DNA of 32,605 nt. Source: an uncultured Lachnospiraceae bacterium (lineage in GTDB: Bacteria; Bacillota; Clostridia; Lachnospirales; Lachnospiraceae). The notes under the pieces are model-generated. The model was given only the letters and a program-made list of their open reading frames with translations, had not been told where the DNA came from and made no database searches. The position numbers and the translations under genes were made by a program. The stretch is from assembly GCA_947628025.1 (NCBI GenBank), contig CANQYH010000003.1, positions 1-32,605 of the forward strand, given 5' to 3'. Of this stretch, positions 7,779-16,242 are shown in pieces; within the stretch, counting starts at the first letter, position 1, and every line of letters starts with the position of its first letter.

Positions 7779-8297
7779 ATGCGGCGCGCGATCCTGAATC
7801 TGGTTCTGATCATCCTGGCGTTTACGATCCAGAACAGCGTGTTCCCACTGATCCCGTTTCTGGCCGCTACGCCGAACCTGCTTCTGATCCTGACGTTTTC
7901 GTTTGCGTTTATGGGAGGGCAGAGGGCAGGGATGCTCTACGGCCTGCTGGCCGGCGTCCTGCTGGATCTGTTTTACAGCGGCCCGTTCGGTTTCTATACC
8001 CTTTTTTATGTCTGTGCCGGGTATTTAAACGGGATCTGCACGGAATATTTTTACGAGGATTTTATTACGCTTCCTCTGGTTCTTTGCGTCGTCAATGAAC
8101 TGGCCTATAATTTTTATATCTATGTGTTCCGTTTCCTGATCCGGGGACGGATCCGTTTCCTTTACTATTTTCGGGAACTGATGGTTCCAGAGATCATCTT
8201 CACGGTAGTGGCGACCCTGTTCCTCTACCGGCTGCTACTTTTTCTGAACCGGAAATTAAAGGCTTTTGAAAGCGGGAGGGATACTACCCTTGTTTAG
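7779..8297 (+). CDS. mreD: Rod shape-determining protein MreD
   Basis: A 172-residue, strongly hydrophobic protein with about five membrane helices, located exactly between mreC and the PBP2 gene, the standard position of mreD. The N-terminal block (ILNLVLIILAFTIQNSVFP), the PNLLLILTFSFAFM stretch and the GLLAGVLLDLFYSGPFGFYTLFY segment match the family. MreD assists MreC/PBP2 assembly in the membrane. It starts one base after the mreC stop with GGAGGTGGAG as ribosome site, and its end overlaps the PBP2 start by 8 bases. Confidence 0.93.
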   Translation: MRRAILNLVLIILAFTIQNSVFPLIPFLAATPNLLLILTFSFAFMGGQRAGMLYGLLAGVLLDLFYSGPFGFYTLFYVCAGYLNGICTEYFYEDFITLPLVLCVVNELAYNFYIYVFRFLIRGRIRFLYYFRELMVPEIIFTVVATLFLYRLLLFLNRKLKAFESGRDTTLV

Positions 8298-11172
8298 AGA
8301 TCTTCTTGAGTATGTCTGGATCATGCTGAAGCGCCTGGTTACGTCCAGGATTTTTCTGCTGTTTCTGATCTTCACGGGGATGTTTGCGGTCCTGATCGGC
8401 AAACTGTTCGATCTTCAGATCATCCATGGCCAGGAATACCTGGACGACTACGTTTCTACGACCTACCGGACCGTCTATACGCCGGGGACCCGCGGCAATA
8501 TCTACGACGCCGGCGGCAATCTGATCGCGTACAACGAGCTGGCTTATTCCGTTACCGTGCGCGACACGGGGACGTACAAAGGGAACCAGGCCATGAACCA
8601 GATGATCTATCAGCTGGTAAAGATCCTGGAAAAGCACGGAGAGACCATCGAATCCCACCTGGATCTCGGGTTCGACACGGAGGGGAACCTGATCTATACC
8701 TCTTCCTCCGAGGCTGCCCGCAAGCGCTTTCTGCGCGATTATTACGGGCTGACTTCCGTAAATAAACTGGACGACGACGACGGGAAGTATCCGTCGGCGG
8801 TCACGGCCCGGGAACTGTTCGACCAGATCATGACGAAACGCTACGATCTGGTCAGCCTGAAAGACAAAAACGGGGACCCGGTCGAACTGACCGACTGGGA
8901 AGCGCTGCAGATCGCCCATATCCGCTACGCCCTTTCTCTGGTCTCTTACAGGAAATACCAGACGGTCACCGTATCTACCGATATTTCCCAGGAGACCGTG
9001 GCCGACGTGGCGGAGCATATGGCGGATATGGACGGAGTCGAGATCGCCGAGTCTACGGTCCGGGTCTACAACGACGCGGTCTATTTCGCCCCGATCATCG
9101 GCTATACGGGCAAGGTCCAGGCGGAGCAGCTGGAGGCCCTGAAAGAGCAGGATCCCAACTACGATGCGGACGACATCGTCGGGCGCACGGGGATCGAGGC
9201 GTCCATGGAATCCGTGCTGCACGGCCAGAAAGGCGTCACCAATATGTATGTGGACAGCTACGGCCAGATCTTAAAGATCCGCGAGGATTCCACGCAGCCG
9301 ACGGCCGGAAACGACATCTATCTGACCGTCCGCAGCGATCTGCAGAAAGGCATCTACCATCTGCTGGAGCAGCAGCTGGCCGGCGTGCTGGTGTCCCATC
9401 TGGTAAACCGGGACGTATCCGAAGAGGAGAATCGTGATTCCAGCAAGGTCCGCGTTCCGATCAAGGACGCTTATTACCAGCTGATTAATAACAATGTCCT
9501 TTCCCTGAGCCATATGGCGGGAGAGGAGGCCGACGGGGTGGAACAGGAGATCGTCCGCAAATTCAGCCAGTTCCGTGACCAGGTTTTAAACGATATCCGC
9601 ACGGAGCTGGAGGATCCCGGCGCCCGGCCCATGTCCGAGCTTTCCGAGGATATGCAGTCCTATATGAATTTTATCTGTTCCTATCTGGCCGGCAGCACCA
9701 TCGGCGTGATCCAGCGGGACCGGATCCCCGCGGATGATAAAGCGGCCCAGGCCTGGAACGAGGGCAGTTTAAGCCTGCGGGAGTATCTCTACGCGGGGAT
9801 CTCCGGGGGCTGGGTGGATACCTCGCGTCTGGAAACCGAAAATAAATATTCCAGCGCCGATACGAGCTTCCGGACCCTGACGGAATATGTGACCGAGTCT
9901 GTCCGCGAGGACGCCAGCTTTATCAAGCGCCTTTACCGGTACCTGGTGGACCAGGAGATCGTGACCGGCCAGGAACTGTGCCTGGCCCTTTACTCCCAGG
10001 GAGTTCTGGCGTATGACGCGGAGCAGATCGAGCGCCTGCGCACGGGCGGAGCGGATTACGCGTACCAGTTTATGTGCGACAAAATCACGAATCTGGAGAT
10101 CACGCCGGCGCAGCTGGCCCTGGATCCCTGTACGGCAGGCTGTACCGTGACCGACGTAAATACCGGCAAGGTCCTGGCGCTGGTCACCTATCCCAGCTAT
10201 GACAACAATAAAATGTCCGGCACTGTGGACGCCGCTTATTTCAATAAGCTGAACAACGATCTGTCGCGGCCGTTCTACAACAACGCGACGCAGGCGTTAA
10301 AGGCGCCGGGTTCCACTTTCAAACCGGTCACGGCCGTCGCGGCGCTGGAGGAGGGCTACGTGGGCCTGGACGAAACCATCGAGTGTACCGGCCGTTATAC
10401 GGACATCACGATCCCGCTGCGCTGCTGGATCTATCCGGGGCAGCACGGGGCCCTGACGATCCGTCAGGGAATCCAGGAATCCTGCAACTATTTCTTTGCG
10501 GAGCTGGCACACCGCATGTCCACGGATGAAAACGGCGTTTATTCCACGGACAAAGGCCTGCAGGTAATCCGGAAATACGCCGCCATGTTCGGGCTGGACC
10601 ATACCTCTGGCATCGAGATCGACGAGAATCCGCCCAGCATTTCCAATGAAGACCCGGAGCGTTCCGCCATGGGGCAGGGCACCCATGCGTATACCAACGT
10701 GCAGCTTTCCCGCTATGTGACGGCCATCGCCAACCGGGGGCAGGTCTTCGAACTGAGTCTCGTGGACCATATCGACAGCGCGTCGGGCGAAGTGATTCAG
10801 AGCTACGAGCCGCGGCTCGCCAACCAGCTGGAGATCGCCGATTCCACCTGGGACGCGGTGCAGGAAGGGATGCGCAACGTGATCGCCCTGGGCAGCGTGC
10901 GCAGCATTTTCCAGGACCTGGATGTAGAGATCGCCGGAAAAACCGGTACAGCCCAGGAAAACTCCCGCGGCAACCACGCGTTCTTCATCTCCTACGGACC
11001 TTATTCCGATCCGGAGATCAGTGTGACCGTCAATATCCCTTACGGTTACAGTTCTTCGGAAGCGGCCGCGGTAGCCAAGAACGTCTACCAGCTTTACTAT
11101 GGATACACGAATCTGGATTATATTATGAATACAGGCGCCCTGGATGCCACGGACATCGTGGTCGGCGACTAA
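8290..11172 (+). CDS. mrdA: Penicillin-binding protein 2 (elongasome transpeptidase) with a large insertion
   Basis: This class B transpeptidase cross-links peptidoglycan with RodA during elongation. About 960 residues: one N-terminal membrane helix, a pedestal domain (TPGTRGNIYDAGG, GRTGIEASMES), then the transpeptidase domain with SxxK as STFK near residue 675, SxN as SCN near 731 and KTG as KTGTAQ near 882. The usual length is 600-700; roughly 240 extra residues (about 365-605), predicted mostly helical, lie between the LQKGIYHLLEQQL helix and CTVTDVNTGKVLALV. I chose the TTG start at 8290, which follows GGGAGGG by about 9 bases and overlaps mreD; the track start TTG 8266 has no such site, and ATG 8323 is an alternative. 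Confidence 0.94.
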   Translation: MFRDLLEYVWIMLKRLVTSRIFLLFLIFTGMFAVLIGKLFDLQIIHGQEYLDDYVSTTYRTVYTPGTRGNIYDAGGNLIAYNELAYSVTVRDTGTYKGNQAMNQMIYQLVKILEKHGETIESHLDLGFDTEGNLIYTSSSEAARKRFLRDYYGLTSVNKLDDDDGKYPSAVTARELFDQIMTKRYDLVSLKDKNGDPVELTDWEALQIAHIRYALSLVSYRKYQTVTVSTDISQETVADVAEHMADMDGVEIAESTVRVYNDAVYFAPIIGYTGKVQAEQLEALKEQDPNYDADDIVGRTGIEASMESVLHGQKGVTNMYVDSYGQILKIREDSTQPTAGNDIYLTVRSDLQKGIYHLLEQQLAGVLVSHLVNRDVSEEENRDSSKVRVPIKDAYYQLINNNVLSLSHMAGEEADGVEQEIVRKFSQFRDQVLNDIRTELEDPGARPMSELSEDMQSYMNFICSYLAGSTIGVIQRDRIPADDKAAQAWNEGSLSLREYLYAGISGGWVDTSRLETENKYSSADTSFRTLTEYVTESVREDASFIKRLYRYLVDQEIVTGQELCLALYSQGVLAYDAEQIERLRTGGADYAYQFMCDKITNLEITPAQLALDPCTAGCTVTDVNTGKVLALVTYPSYDNNKMSGTVDAAYFNKLNNDLSRPFYNNATQALKAPGSTFKPVTAVAALEEGYVGLDETIECTGRYTDITIPLRCWIYPGQHGALTIRQGIQESCNYFFAELAHRMSTDENGVYSTDKGLQVIRKYAAMFGLDHTSGIEIDENPPSISNEDPERSAMGQGTHAYTNVQLSRYVTAIANRGQVFELSLVDHIDSASGEVIQSYEPRLANQLEIADSTWDAVQEGMRNVIALGSVRSIFQDLDVEIAGKTGTAQENSRGNHAFFISYGPYSDPEISVTVNIPYGYSSSEAAAVAKNVYQLYYGYTNLDYIMNTGALDATDIVVGD

Positions 11173-11225
11173 AAGCCGGCAGCGCGGCCCGTTTTCGGGC
11201 GATCGATTATATGGAGGATGGGACT

Positions 11226-11879
11226 ATGAAAAACACAGTTGTGATCAAGAGCAACAAATCCGGCATGACGGTCATCCTGGACCCGGAGATCCCCTTTGAG
11301 CAGCTGGTGTCTGACGTAGCCGATAAATTCGGCAGCAGCGCCAAATTCTGGGGATCCGTACAGATGACGCTCACGCTGTCCGGCCGGGAGCTGGCTCCGG
11401 AGGAGGAGTTTCGGATCGTCAATACGATCACCGGCAATTCCCAGATCGAGGTCCTCTGCCTGCTGGATCAGGATCTGAACCGGACCCGGCGCTGCGAGAA
11501 GGCGCTGAACGAGAAGCTGATGGAGATCTCGGCCGCGACGGGGCAGTTCTATCGCGGCAACCTGCGCTCCGGCGAGACCATTGATTCCGAGACCAGCATC
11601 GTCGTCATCGGCGACGTGGAAGAGGGCGCCAGAATCGTCTCCAAGGGCAATATCGTGGTGCTGGGCGACCTGTACGGTTCCGTCCACGCGGGCATCTCCG
11701 GGAACGAGTATGCGGTAGCAGCTGCTTTCGAGATGGCTCCTTCCAGTTTAAAGATCGCGGACTTCGAGGCGAAGTGTCCCGGAAAAGGGAAGCGCCTAGC
11801 CAAAGGTCCGGTGATGGTCAGCGTAAGGGATGGGGAGCTCTGCATTGAAAGCATGAAAAAAAGTTTTTTCCACCGATAA
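11226..11879 (+). CDS. minC: Septum site-determining protein MinC
   Basis: MinC inhibits FtsZ polymerisation away from mid-cell and is recruited to the membrane by MinD. The 217-residue protein has an N-terminal domain with weaker conservation, a linker (ALNEKLMEISAATGQFYRGNLRSG), and a C-terminal beta-helix domain with the diagnostic IVVIGDVEEGARIVSKGNIVVLGDL-type repeats and a final IxxFxxKCPGKGKRLAKGPVMV region. ATG 11226 follows GGAGG; the track start at 11211 lies upstream of that site. It lies between the PBP2 gene and minD. Confidence 0.95.
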   Translation: MKNTVVIKSNKSGMTVILDPEIPFEQLVSDVADKFGSSAKFWGSVQMTLTLSGRELAPEEEFRIVNTITGNSQIEVLCLLDQDLNRTRRCEKALNEKLMEISAATGQFYRGNLRSGETIDSETSIVVIGDVEEGARIVSKGNIVVLGDLYGSVHAGISGNEYAVAAAFEMAPSSLKIADFEAKCPGKGKRLAKGPVMVSVRDGELCIESMKKSFFHR

Positions 11880-12000
11880 ATTGTTAAAATAATACTGGAA
11901 ATCTTTCCAAAGATAGGTTAGAATATCTGTGTCAGGCATTTGCCGGCACGTCGGATCAAAACTGTATAAGGTAATCGTAGGTAGTCCAGGAGGATGAGAC

Positions 12001-12792
12001 ATGAGCGAAGTCATCGTTATTACCTCCGGAAAAGGCGGGGTGGGTAAGACCACGACCTCTGCCAACATCGGGACAGGCCTGGCGATCCTGGGAAAGCGCA
12101 CCGTGATGATCGATACGGACATCGGACTGCGCAATCTGGATGTAGTCATGGGACTGGAAAACAGGATCGTGTACAACCTGGTAGATGTGGTGGAGGGCAA
12201 CTGCAGGATGAAGCAGGCCCTGATCAGAGACAAAAGATACCCGAATCTGTATTTGCTTCCCTCGGCGCAGACGAGGGATAAATCGGCGGTGAATCCTGAA
12301 CAGATGATAAAACTGATCGACGATCTACAGGAAGAATTTGATTACATACTGCTCGACTGTCCGGCCGGCATCGAGCAGGGCTTTAAAAACGCGGTGGCCG
12401 GAGCGGGGCGGGCGCTGGTCGTGACCACCCCGGAGGTTTCCGCCATCCGCGACGCCGACCGCATCGTCGGACTGCTCGAAAACGGGGAGATGAAAAGCAT
12501 TCATCTGATCATCAACCGGGTGCGGGCCGATATGGTCCGCCGGGGCGACATGATGTCGGTGGACGACGTGATGGATATCCTGGCCGTTCCGCTTCTGGGC
12601 GCCGTCCCGGAAGACGAGGCCATCGTGATCTCCACGAACCAGGGAGAGCCGCTGGCCGGTACGGACACTCCGGCGGGACAGGCCTACCTGGATATCTGCC
12701 GGAGGCTGCTGGGAGAGGATGTGCCTCTGTCTCTTCCCAATGTGTCCTATGGTTTCTTTGGGAGACTGGCCGGGCTTCTCAGGCGGGCGTAG
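12001..12792 (+). CDS. minD: Septum site-determining ATPase MinD
   Basis: MinD is a membrane-associated ParA-type ATPase that carries MinC and is released by MinE. The 263-residue protein has the deviant Walker A SGKGGVGKTTTSANIG, the switch I DTDIGLRNLDVVMGLENR, Walker B YILLDCPAGIEQGFKNA, and a C-terminal amphipathic helix (FFGRLAGLLRRA) that serves as the membrane-targeting sequence. AGGAGGATGAG precedes ATG 12001. About 120 bases separate it from minC, and they contain AT-rich sequence that could hold an internal promoter, though no convincing box pair was found. Confidence 0.98.
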   Translation: MSEVIVITSGKGGVGKTTTSANIGTGLAILGKRTVMIDTDIGLRNLDVVMGLENRIVYNLVDVVEGNCRMKQALIRDKRYPNLYLLPSAQTRDKSAVNPEQMIKLIDDLQEEFDYILLDCPAGIEQGFKNAVAGAGRALVVTTPEVSAIRDADRIVGLLENGEMKSIHLIINRVRADMVRRGDMMSVDDVMDILAVPLLGAVPEDEAIVISTNQGEPLAGTDTPAGQAYLDICRRLLGEDVPLSLPNVSYGFFGRLAGLLRRA

Positions 12793-12801
12793 GAGGCGGT
12801 T

Positions 12802-13062
12802 ATGGACCGGAGACTTGCGCTGGCGTACAGGAACCGATCGGGAGAGATCGCCAGGAGGCGGCTGAAATTTCTCCTGACGGCGGACAAGACGGGGTTCTCT
12901 CCGGAGACCCTGGAGATGCTCAGAGAGGATATCTGCCGCGCAGTATCGAAATATATGGATGTGGATCCCGGCCAGATCGAGATGCGGGTGAGGAACGGCC
13001 TTTTGCCGGTTCTTTATGCGGCCATACCGATAAAAGGTCCATTTGTAAGGGGAACCATTTGA
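12802..13062 (+). CDS. minE: Cell division topological specificity factor MinE
   Basis: The 86-residue protein matches MinE in length and layout. An N-terminal segment (ALAYRNRSGEIARRRLKFLL) corresponds to the MinD-binding/membrane region and is followed by the topological specificity domain (LREDICRAVSKYMDVDPGQIEMRV). MinE stimulates MinD ATPase and drives pole-to-pole or polar-zone patterning, so this organism has the MinCDE system, not the DivIVA/MinJ-only form of Bacillus. It begins nine bases after minD with AGGAGG upstream, and rodA starts one base after its stop. Confidence 0.95.
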   Translation: MDRRLALAYRNRSGEIARRRLKFLLTADKTGFSPETLEMLREDICRAVSKYMDVDPGQIEMRVRNGLLPVLYAAIPIKGPFVRGTI

Positions 13063-13063
13063 A

Positions 13064-14185
13064 ATGCTTTTTGATTACAATTTTCGCAGATACAATTTCC
13101 GCATGATCCTGTATATGACGGCGCTTTCCATCGTAGGCCTCATGGCGATCTGGAGCGCGACGAACCAGAACCAGGACACGCTGAATAAACAGATAATGGG
13201 GATCGGGCTGGGACTTGTGATCGCGGTGGTGCTTTCCGTCATCGACTATCATTTTATCCTCTCGCTCCATTTCCTGATCTACGCAGTCTGTATCGGCTTC
13301 CTGGCGGCCGTGCTTCTGTTCGGCAAAGGCCGCGGGATCGCCGTCCGGTGGCTGGAGCTGCCTGTGATCGGGCAGATCCAGCCGGCGGAATTTGTAAAGA
13401 TCGGCCTGATCCTGTTTTACGCGTGGTATTTCCAGCGCTATCAGGAAAAGATCAATCATTTTCTGGTGGTAGCGGCGGCGGCGGTGCTTTTTGCGGTCCC
13501 GGCGTATCTGATCTACGAGCAGCCGAACCTGTCTACGGTGATCGTGCTGACGGTCACGGTGGCGGCCATCGTTTTTTCGTCCGGGATCAGTTATAAATGG
13601 ATCCTGGGGGTACTGGCCGTGGCGGTTCCGGCCGCGGCGCTGCTGTTTTATCTGCTCCTAAACGGTCTGATCCCGTTCATGAGAGGCTATCAGGCCAACC
13701 GTATCCTGGCCTGGTGGGATCCGGAATTGTATTCGGATACCTATTACCAGCAGGAGAGCTCCATCATGGCCATCGGTTCCGGCCAATTATGGGGAAAGGG
13801 ATGGAACAATACGGGGATCCTTTCCGTAAAGGCCGGTAATTTCCTGGTGGAAGAGCAGAACGATTTTATTTTTGCCATCATTGGAGAGGAGTTTGGCTTT
13901 GTGGGAGCCATCGCAGTCATCGGGCTGTATCTTCTCCTGATCTACGAATGTCTGATCATGGCTATGAGGGCTTCTGATCTGTCGGGACGGATGATCTGCG
14001 TGGGTATGGCGACGCTTCTGGCGTTCCAGAGCTTCGCCAATATCGCGGTAGCTACGGCGATCTTCCCCAATACGGGGCTTCCGCTGCCGTTCATCAGTTC
14101 CGGGGTCAGTTCGCTTTTAAGCTTATTTATTGGTATGGGCGTAGTGCTCAACGTAGGATTGCAGCGGAAGTCTAGTAACGAATGA
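13064..14185 (+). CDS. rodA: Peptidoglycan glycosyltransferase RodA (SEDS family)
   Basis: RodA polymerises lipid II into glycan strands in partnership with PBP2. The 373-residue protein has about ten membrane helices and SEDS signatures: the WLELPVIGQIQPAEFVK block, YLIYEQPNLSTV, a large extracellular loop (NRILAWWDPELYSDTYYQQ) containing the catalytic Asp, and the terminal TGLPLPFISSGVSSLL motif. Context in the mre/PBP2 cluster favours RodA over FtsW. It starts one base after the minE stop, so translation is probably coupled. Confidence 0.94.
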   Translation: MLFDYNFRRYNFRMILYMTALSIVGLMAIWSATNQNQDTLNKQIMGIGLGLVIAVVLSVIDYHFILSLHFLIYAVCIGFLAAVLLFGKGRGIAVRWLELPVIGQIQPAEFVKIGLILFYAWYFQRYQEKINHFLVVAAAAVLFAVPAYLIYEQPNLSTVIVLTVTVAAIVFSSGISYKWILGVLAVAVPAAALLFYLLLNGLIPFMRGYQANRILAWWDPELYSDTYYQQESSIMAIGSGQLWGKGWNNTGILSVKAGNFLVEEQNDFIFAIIGEEFGFVGAIAVIGLYLLLIYECLIMAMRASDLSGRMICVGMATLLAFQSFANIAVATAIFPNTGLPLPFISSGVSSLLSLFIGMGVVLNVGLQRKSSNE

Positions 14186-14198
14186 AGGAGGAGCGTAC

Positions 14199-14594
14199 AT
14201 GAACGTCGGTTTAATCGCCCACGATTCCAAGAAGAAGCTGATGCAGAATTTCTGTATCGCCTATCGCGGGATCTTAAGTAAAAATACACTTTACGCCACA
14301 GGTACCACCGGCAGGCTGATCGAGGAGGTCACGAATTTAAACGTCCATAAGTATCTGGCCGGTCATCTGGGCGGGGCAGAGCAGATGTGTACGGATATTG
14401 AACAGGATCAGCTGGATCTGGTGATCTTTTTCAGGGAGCCGGTGTCTCCCAAACGCACGGATCCGGATGAGAGCAGCATCATCCGTACCTGCGACCTCCA
14501 TAATATACCGGTCGCCACGAACCTGGCCACAGGAGAACTGCTGGTCAAAGCGCTGGAGCACGGCGATCTGGAATGGCGAGAGATGTACAAATGA
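14199..14594 (+). CDS. mgsA: Methylglyoxal synthase homologue with altered catalytic residues
   Basis: Methylglyoxal synthase converts dihydroxyacetone phosphate to methylglyoxal and phosphate. The 131-residue protein keeps the fold signatures: IAHDSKK (His8), the phosphate-binding ATGTTG, VIFFREP and NIPVATNLAT. However, the usual GGDQQ motif reads GGAEQ: Ala60 sits where the catalytic base (Asp71 of E. coli MgsA) should be. The E. coli His98 position is Thr87, and the Asp of FFxDP is Glu80; the equivalent of Asp101 (Asp90) is retained. It follows rodA by 13 bases with AAGGAGG, a position where Clostridia usually carry mgsA. Either a changed mechanism, a different ligand or a dead, regulatory form is possible. 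Family membership is certain; activity is doubtful. Confidence 0.88.
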   Translation: MNVGLIAHDSKKKLMQNFCIAYRGILSKNTLYATGTTGRLIEEVTNLNVHKYLAGHLGGAEQMCTDIEQDQLDLVIFFREPVSPKRTDPDESSIIRTCDLHNIPVATNLATGELLVKALEHGDLEWREMYK

Positions 14595-15637
14595 ACGGGC
14601 GCGTAAAAAACGTGTATCGCGGCTTCCGGCCTCTTTGCGCGGCGGGAATCCTGTTTTTAAGCGTCTCTCTGTGCGGCTGCGGCGCGTTAGCCGGATTCGG
14701 CAGGAAAGAGCTGGTATCGCCGTATTCGTTTGAAGAAGACGGCATCGCTCTGGGCGATCTTCTGGAAGACGCGGCGGAGGAGTTTTCTGCGGCGCAGACC
14801 AGCCATGGCACTTTCCTTACGGAGAGCCGGGATCTCTGCGTCGTGACCGACGAATCGGTTTTCGCGCAGGATATGATCGACGCCGAGGCGGGGATTCTCT
14901 TTGATCTGGAAAACCGGCAGGTGCTTTACAGCAAAAACGCCTACGAGCGCCTGTACCCGGCCAGCATCACGAAGATCATGACGCTGCTTCTGGCCGCCAA
15001 ATACGGCAACCTGTCCGACGTAGTGACCGTGACGGACGGAGCGGTGATCACCGAGAGCGGCGCTTCGCTGTGCGGGATTCACCCCGGGGATCAGCTGACG
15101 CTGGAACAGCTTTTATACGGCCTGATGCTGCCGTCCGGCAACGACGCGGGGGCGGCCATCGCGATCCATCTGGCCGGGAGTATCGAGGCGTTCGCGGATA
15201 TGATGAACGAGGAAGCCAGGCTGTTAGGCGCGACCGGCACGCATTTTGTAAATCCGCACGGGCTGACCGACGAGGAGCATTATACGACCGCTTATGATCT
15301 GTATCTGATCTATCAGGAGGCTCTGAAGTACCCGCTGTTCCGGGAAGTGACGGGAACCGTTTCCTACCGGACCGAGTTTATGCAGGCTTCCGGAAAGCCG
15401 GTCACGGTGTTGTGGGAGTCCAGCAACCAGTATTTAAACGGCAAGCGGAAGCAGCCGGAAGGCGTTACCGTTTTTTCCGGCAAGACCGGCACGACGATGG
15501 CGGCGGGGAGCTGCCTGATCCTGGGATCGAGAAACGACGCGAACGGGAACGAGTATATTTCGGTCGTATTGAAATCCCCCAACCGGGACAGTCTCTACGA
15601 GAACATGACAAAGTTAATCTCGATGATCGTCAAATAG
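14591..15637 (+). CDS. D-alanyl-D-alanine carboxypeptidase (PBP5-type, probable lipoprotein)
   Basis: A serine-type carboxypeptidase of family S11 that trims the terminal D-Ala from pentapeptide stems, limiting cross-linking. About 348 residues from ATG 14591: a signal peptide ending in a cysteine-rich SVSLCGCG (possible lipobox), a linker of about 75 residues, then SxxK as SITK, SxN as SGN (LPSGNDAG) and KTG as SGKTGTT, in canonical order. The C-terminal PBP5 beta domain is not obvious. I prefer ATG 14591, which overlaps the mgsA stop as ATGA, over the track start 14573, because it gives a normal signal peptide. It closes the envelope operon, suggesting co-control with the elongasome. Confidence 0.9.
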   Translation: MNGRVKNVYRGFRPLCAAGILFLSVSLCGCGALAGFGRKELVSPYSFEEDGIALGDLLEDAAEEFSAAQTSHGTFLTESRDLCVVTDESVFAQDMIDAEAGILFDLENRQVLYSKNAYERLYPASITKIMTLLLAAKYGNLSDVVTVTDGAVITESGASLCGIHPGDQLTLEQLLYGLMLPSGNDAGAAIAIHLAGSIEAFADMMNEEARLLGATGTHFVNPHGLTDEEHYTTAYDLYLIYQEALKYPLFREVTGTVSYRTEFMQASGKPVTVLWESSNQYLNGKRKQPEGVTVFSGKTGTTMAAGSCLILGSRNDANGNEYISVVLKSPNRDSLYENMTKLISMIVK

Positions 15638-15640
15638 TGA

Positions 15641-15669
15641 TTGCCTTTTGAACCGATCTATACTATAAT
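15641..15669 (+). promoter_or_regulatory. Sigma-A promoter of the P-loop/HlyD/sepF region
   Basis: TTGCCT (15641-15646) and the perfect TATAAT (15664-15669) are 17 bases apart, directly after the carboxypeptidase stop. This shows that the following small gene is expressed independently of the mre-min operon. Confidence 0.82.
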
Positions 15670-15728
15670 TAAAAAGAAAACAAATAACTTTTTATACAAA
15701 ACCAATAAACTCAAGGAGGACAAAAAAT

Positions 15729-16148
15729 ATGGTGCAGATCATTGCTGGCGACAAGGGAAAGGGAAAGACGAAATATCTGCTGGATAAGGCGAACGCGGCC
15801 ATCAAAGAAGCGAAAGGATCGATTGTTTATCTGGATAAAAGCTCCAAGCATATGTATGAATTGAATAACAGGATCCGGCTGATCAATGTAAAAGGCTTCG
15901 ATATTGACAGTAGTTCGGGCTTTATTGGTTTTGTTTGCGGTATCATCTCTCAGGATCACGATCTGGAAGTGATGTATCTGGACAGCTTTTTGAAACTGGC
16001 CTGTCTGGAGGGGCAGGATATTTCGGAGACCGTGGCCGCTCTGGATAAGATCGGTGAGAAATTCCACGTAACCTTTGTGCTGAGCGTATCGATGGACGCG
16101 GACCGTCTTCCGGAAAGCGTCAGGGATAAGGTGACGATCTCTCTGTGA
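15729..16148 (+). CDS. Small P-loop ATPase-like protein of unknown function
   Basis: The 139-residue protein has a clear Walker A, GDKGKGKT (residues 7-14), right at the N-terminus and a Walker B-like strand LEVMYLD (about 78-84). It is cytosolic, with no membrane helix or signal. It resembles the nucleotide-binding core of RecA/PilT-like or Cob(I)alamin adenosyltransferase-like folds but lacks any partner domain, and I do not recognise a characterised family. A strong AAGGAGG precedes ATG 15729, and the gene has its own good promoter. Its neighbours are the carboxypeptidase upstream and an HlyD-like/yggS/sepF group downstream, which hints at an envelope or division role. That is inference. 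Confidence 0.75.
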   Translation: MVQIIAGDKGKGKTKYLLDKANAAIKEAKGSIVYLDKSSKHMYELNNRIRLINVKGFDIDSSSGFIGFVCGIISQDHDLEVMYLDSFLKLACLEGQDISETVAALDKIGEKFHVTFVLSVSMDADRLPESVRDKVTISL

Positions 16149-16175
16149 CCGGATACGGAAGATAAACCGAGGGTA

Positions 16176-16206
16176 AAGGGCCTGGTATTCTTTATCAGGC
16201 TCTTTT
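16176..16206 (+). terminator. Weak intrinsic terminator or attenuator after the P-loop gene
   Basis: AAGGGCCTG (16176-16184) pairs with CAGGCTCTT (16196-16204) over nine pairs including one G-U, followed by T residues. The T-run is short, so read-through is likely. A TATAAT at 16213-16218 just beyond it could be a -10 box with a poor -35. Confidence 0.45.
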
Positions 16207-16242
16207 GGACTTTATAATACCAGGAGGGAGGATGCCTGTTCC

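Noticed and set aside
6959-7813. 284-residue minus-strand ORF opposite mreC
   Set aside because: The antisense shadow has nearly the same limits as mreC, which is certain by motif and context.
8284-9222. 312-residue minus-strand ORF opposite the PBP2 gene
   Set aside because: It is antisense to a catalytic gene with all three transpeptidase motifs, has no start signals, and its composition is typical of shadows.
11182-11197. GCCCG-TTTT-CGGGC hairpin between the PBP2 gene and minC as a terminator
   Set aside because: The stem is only five pairs and no T-run follows, so the operon probably continues.
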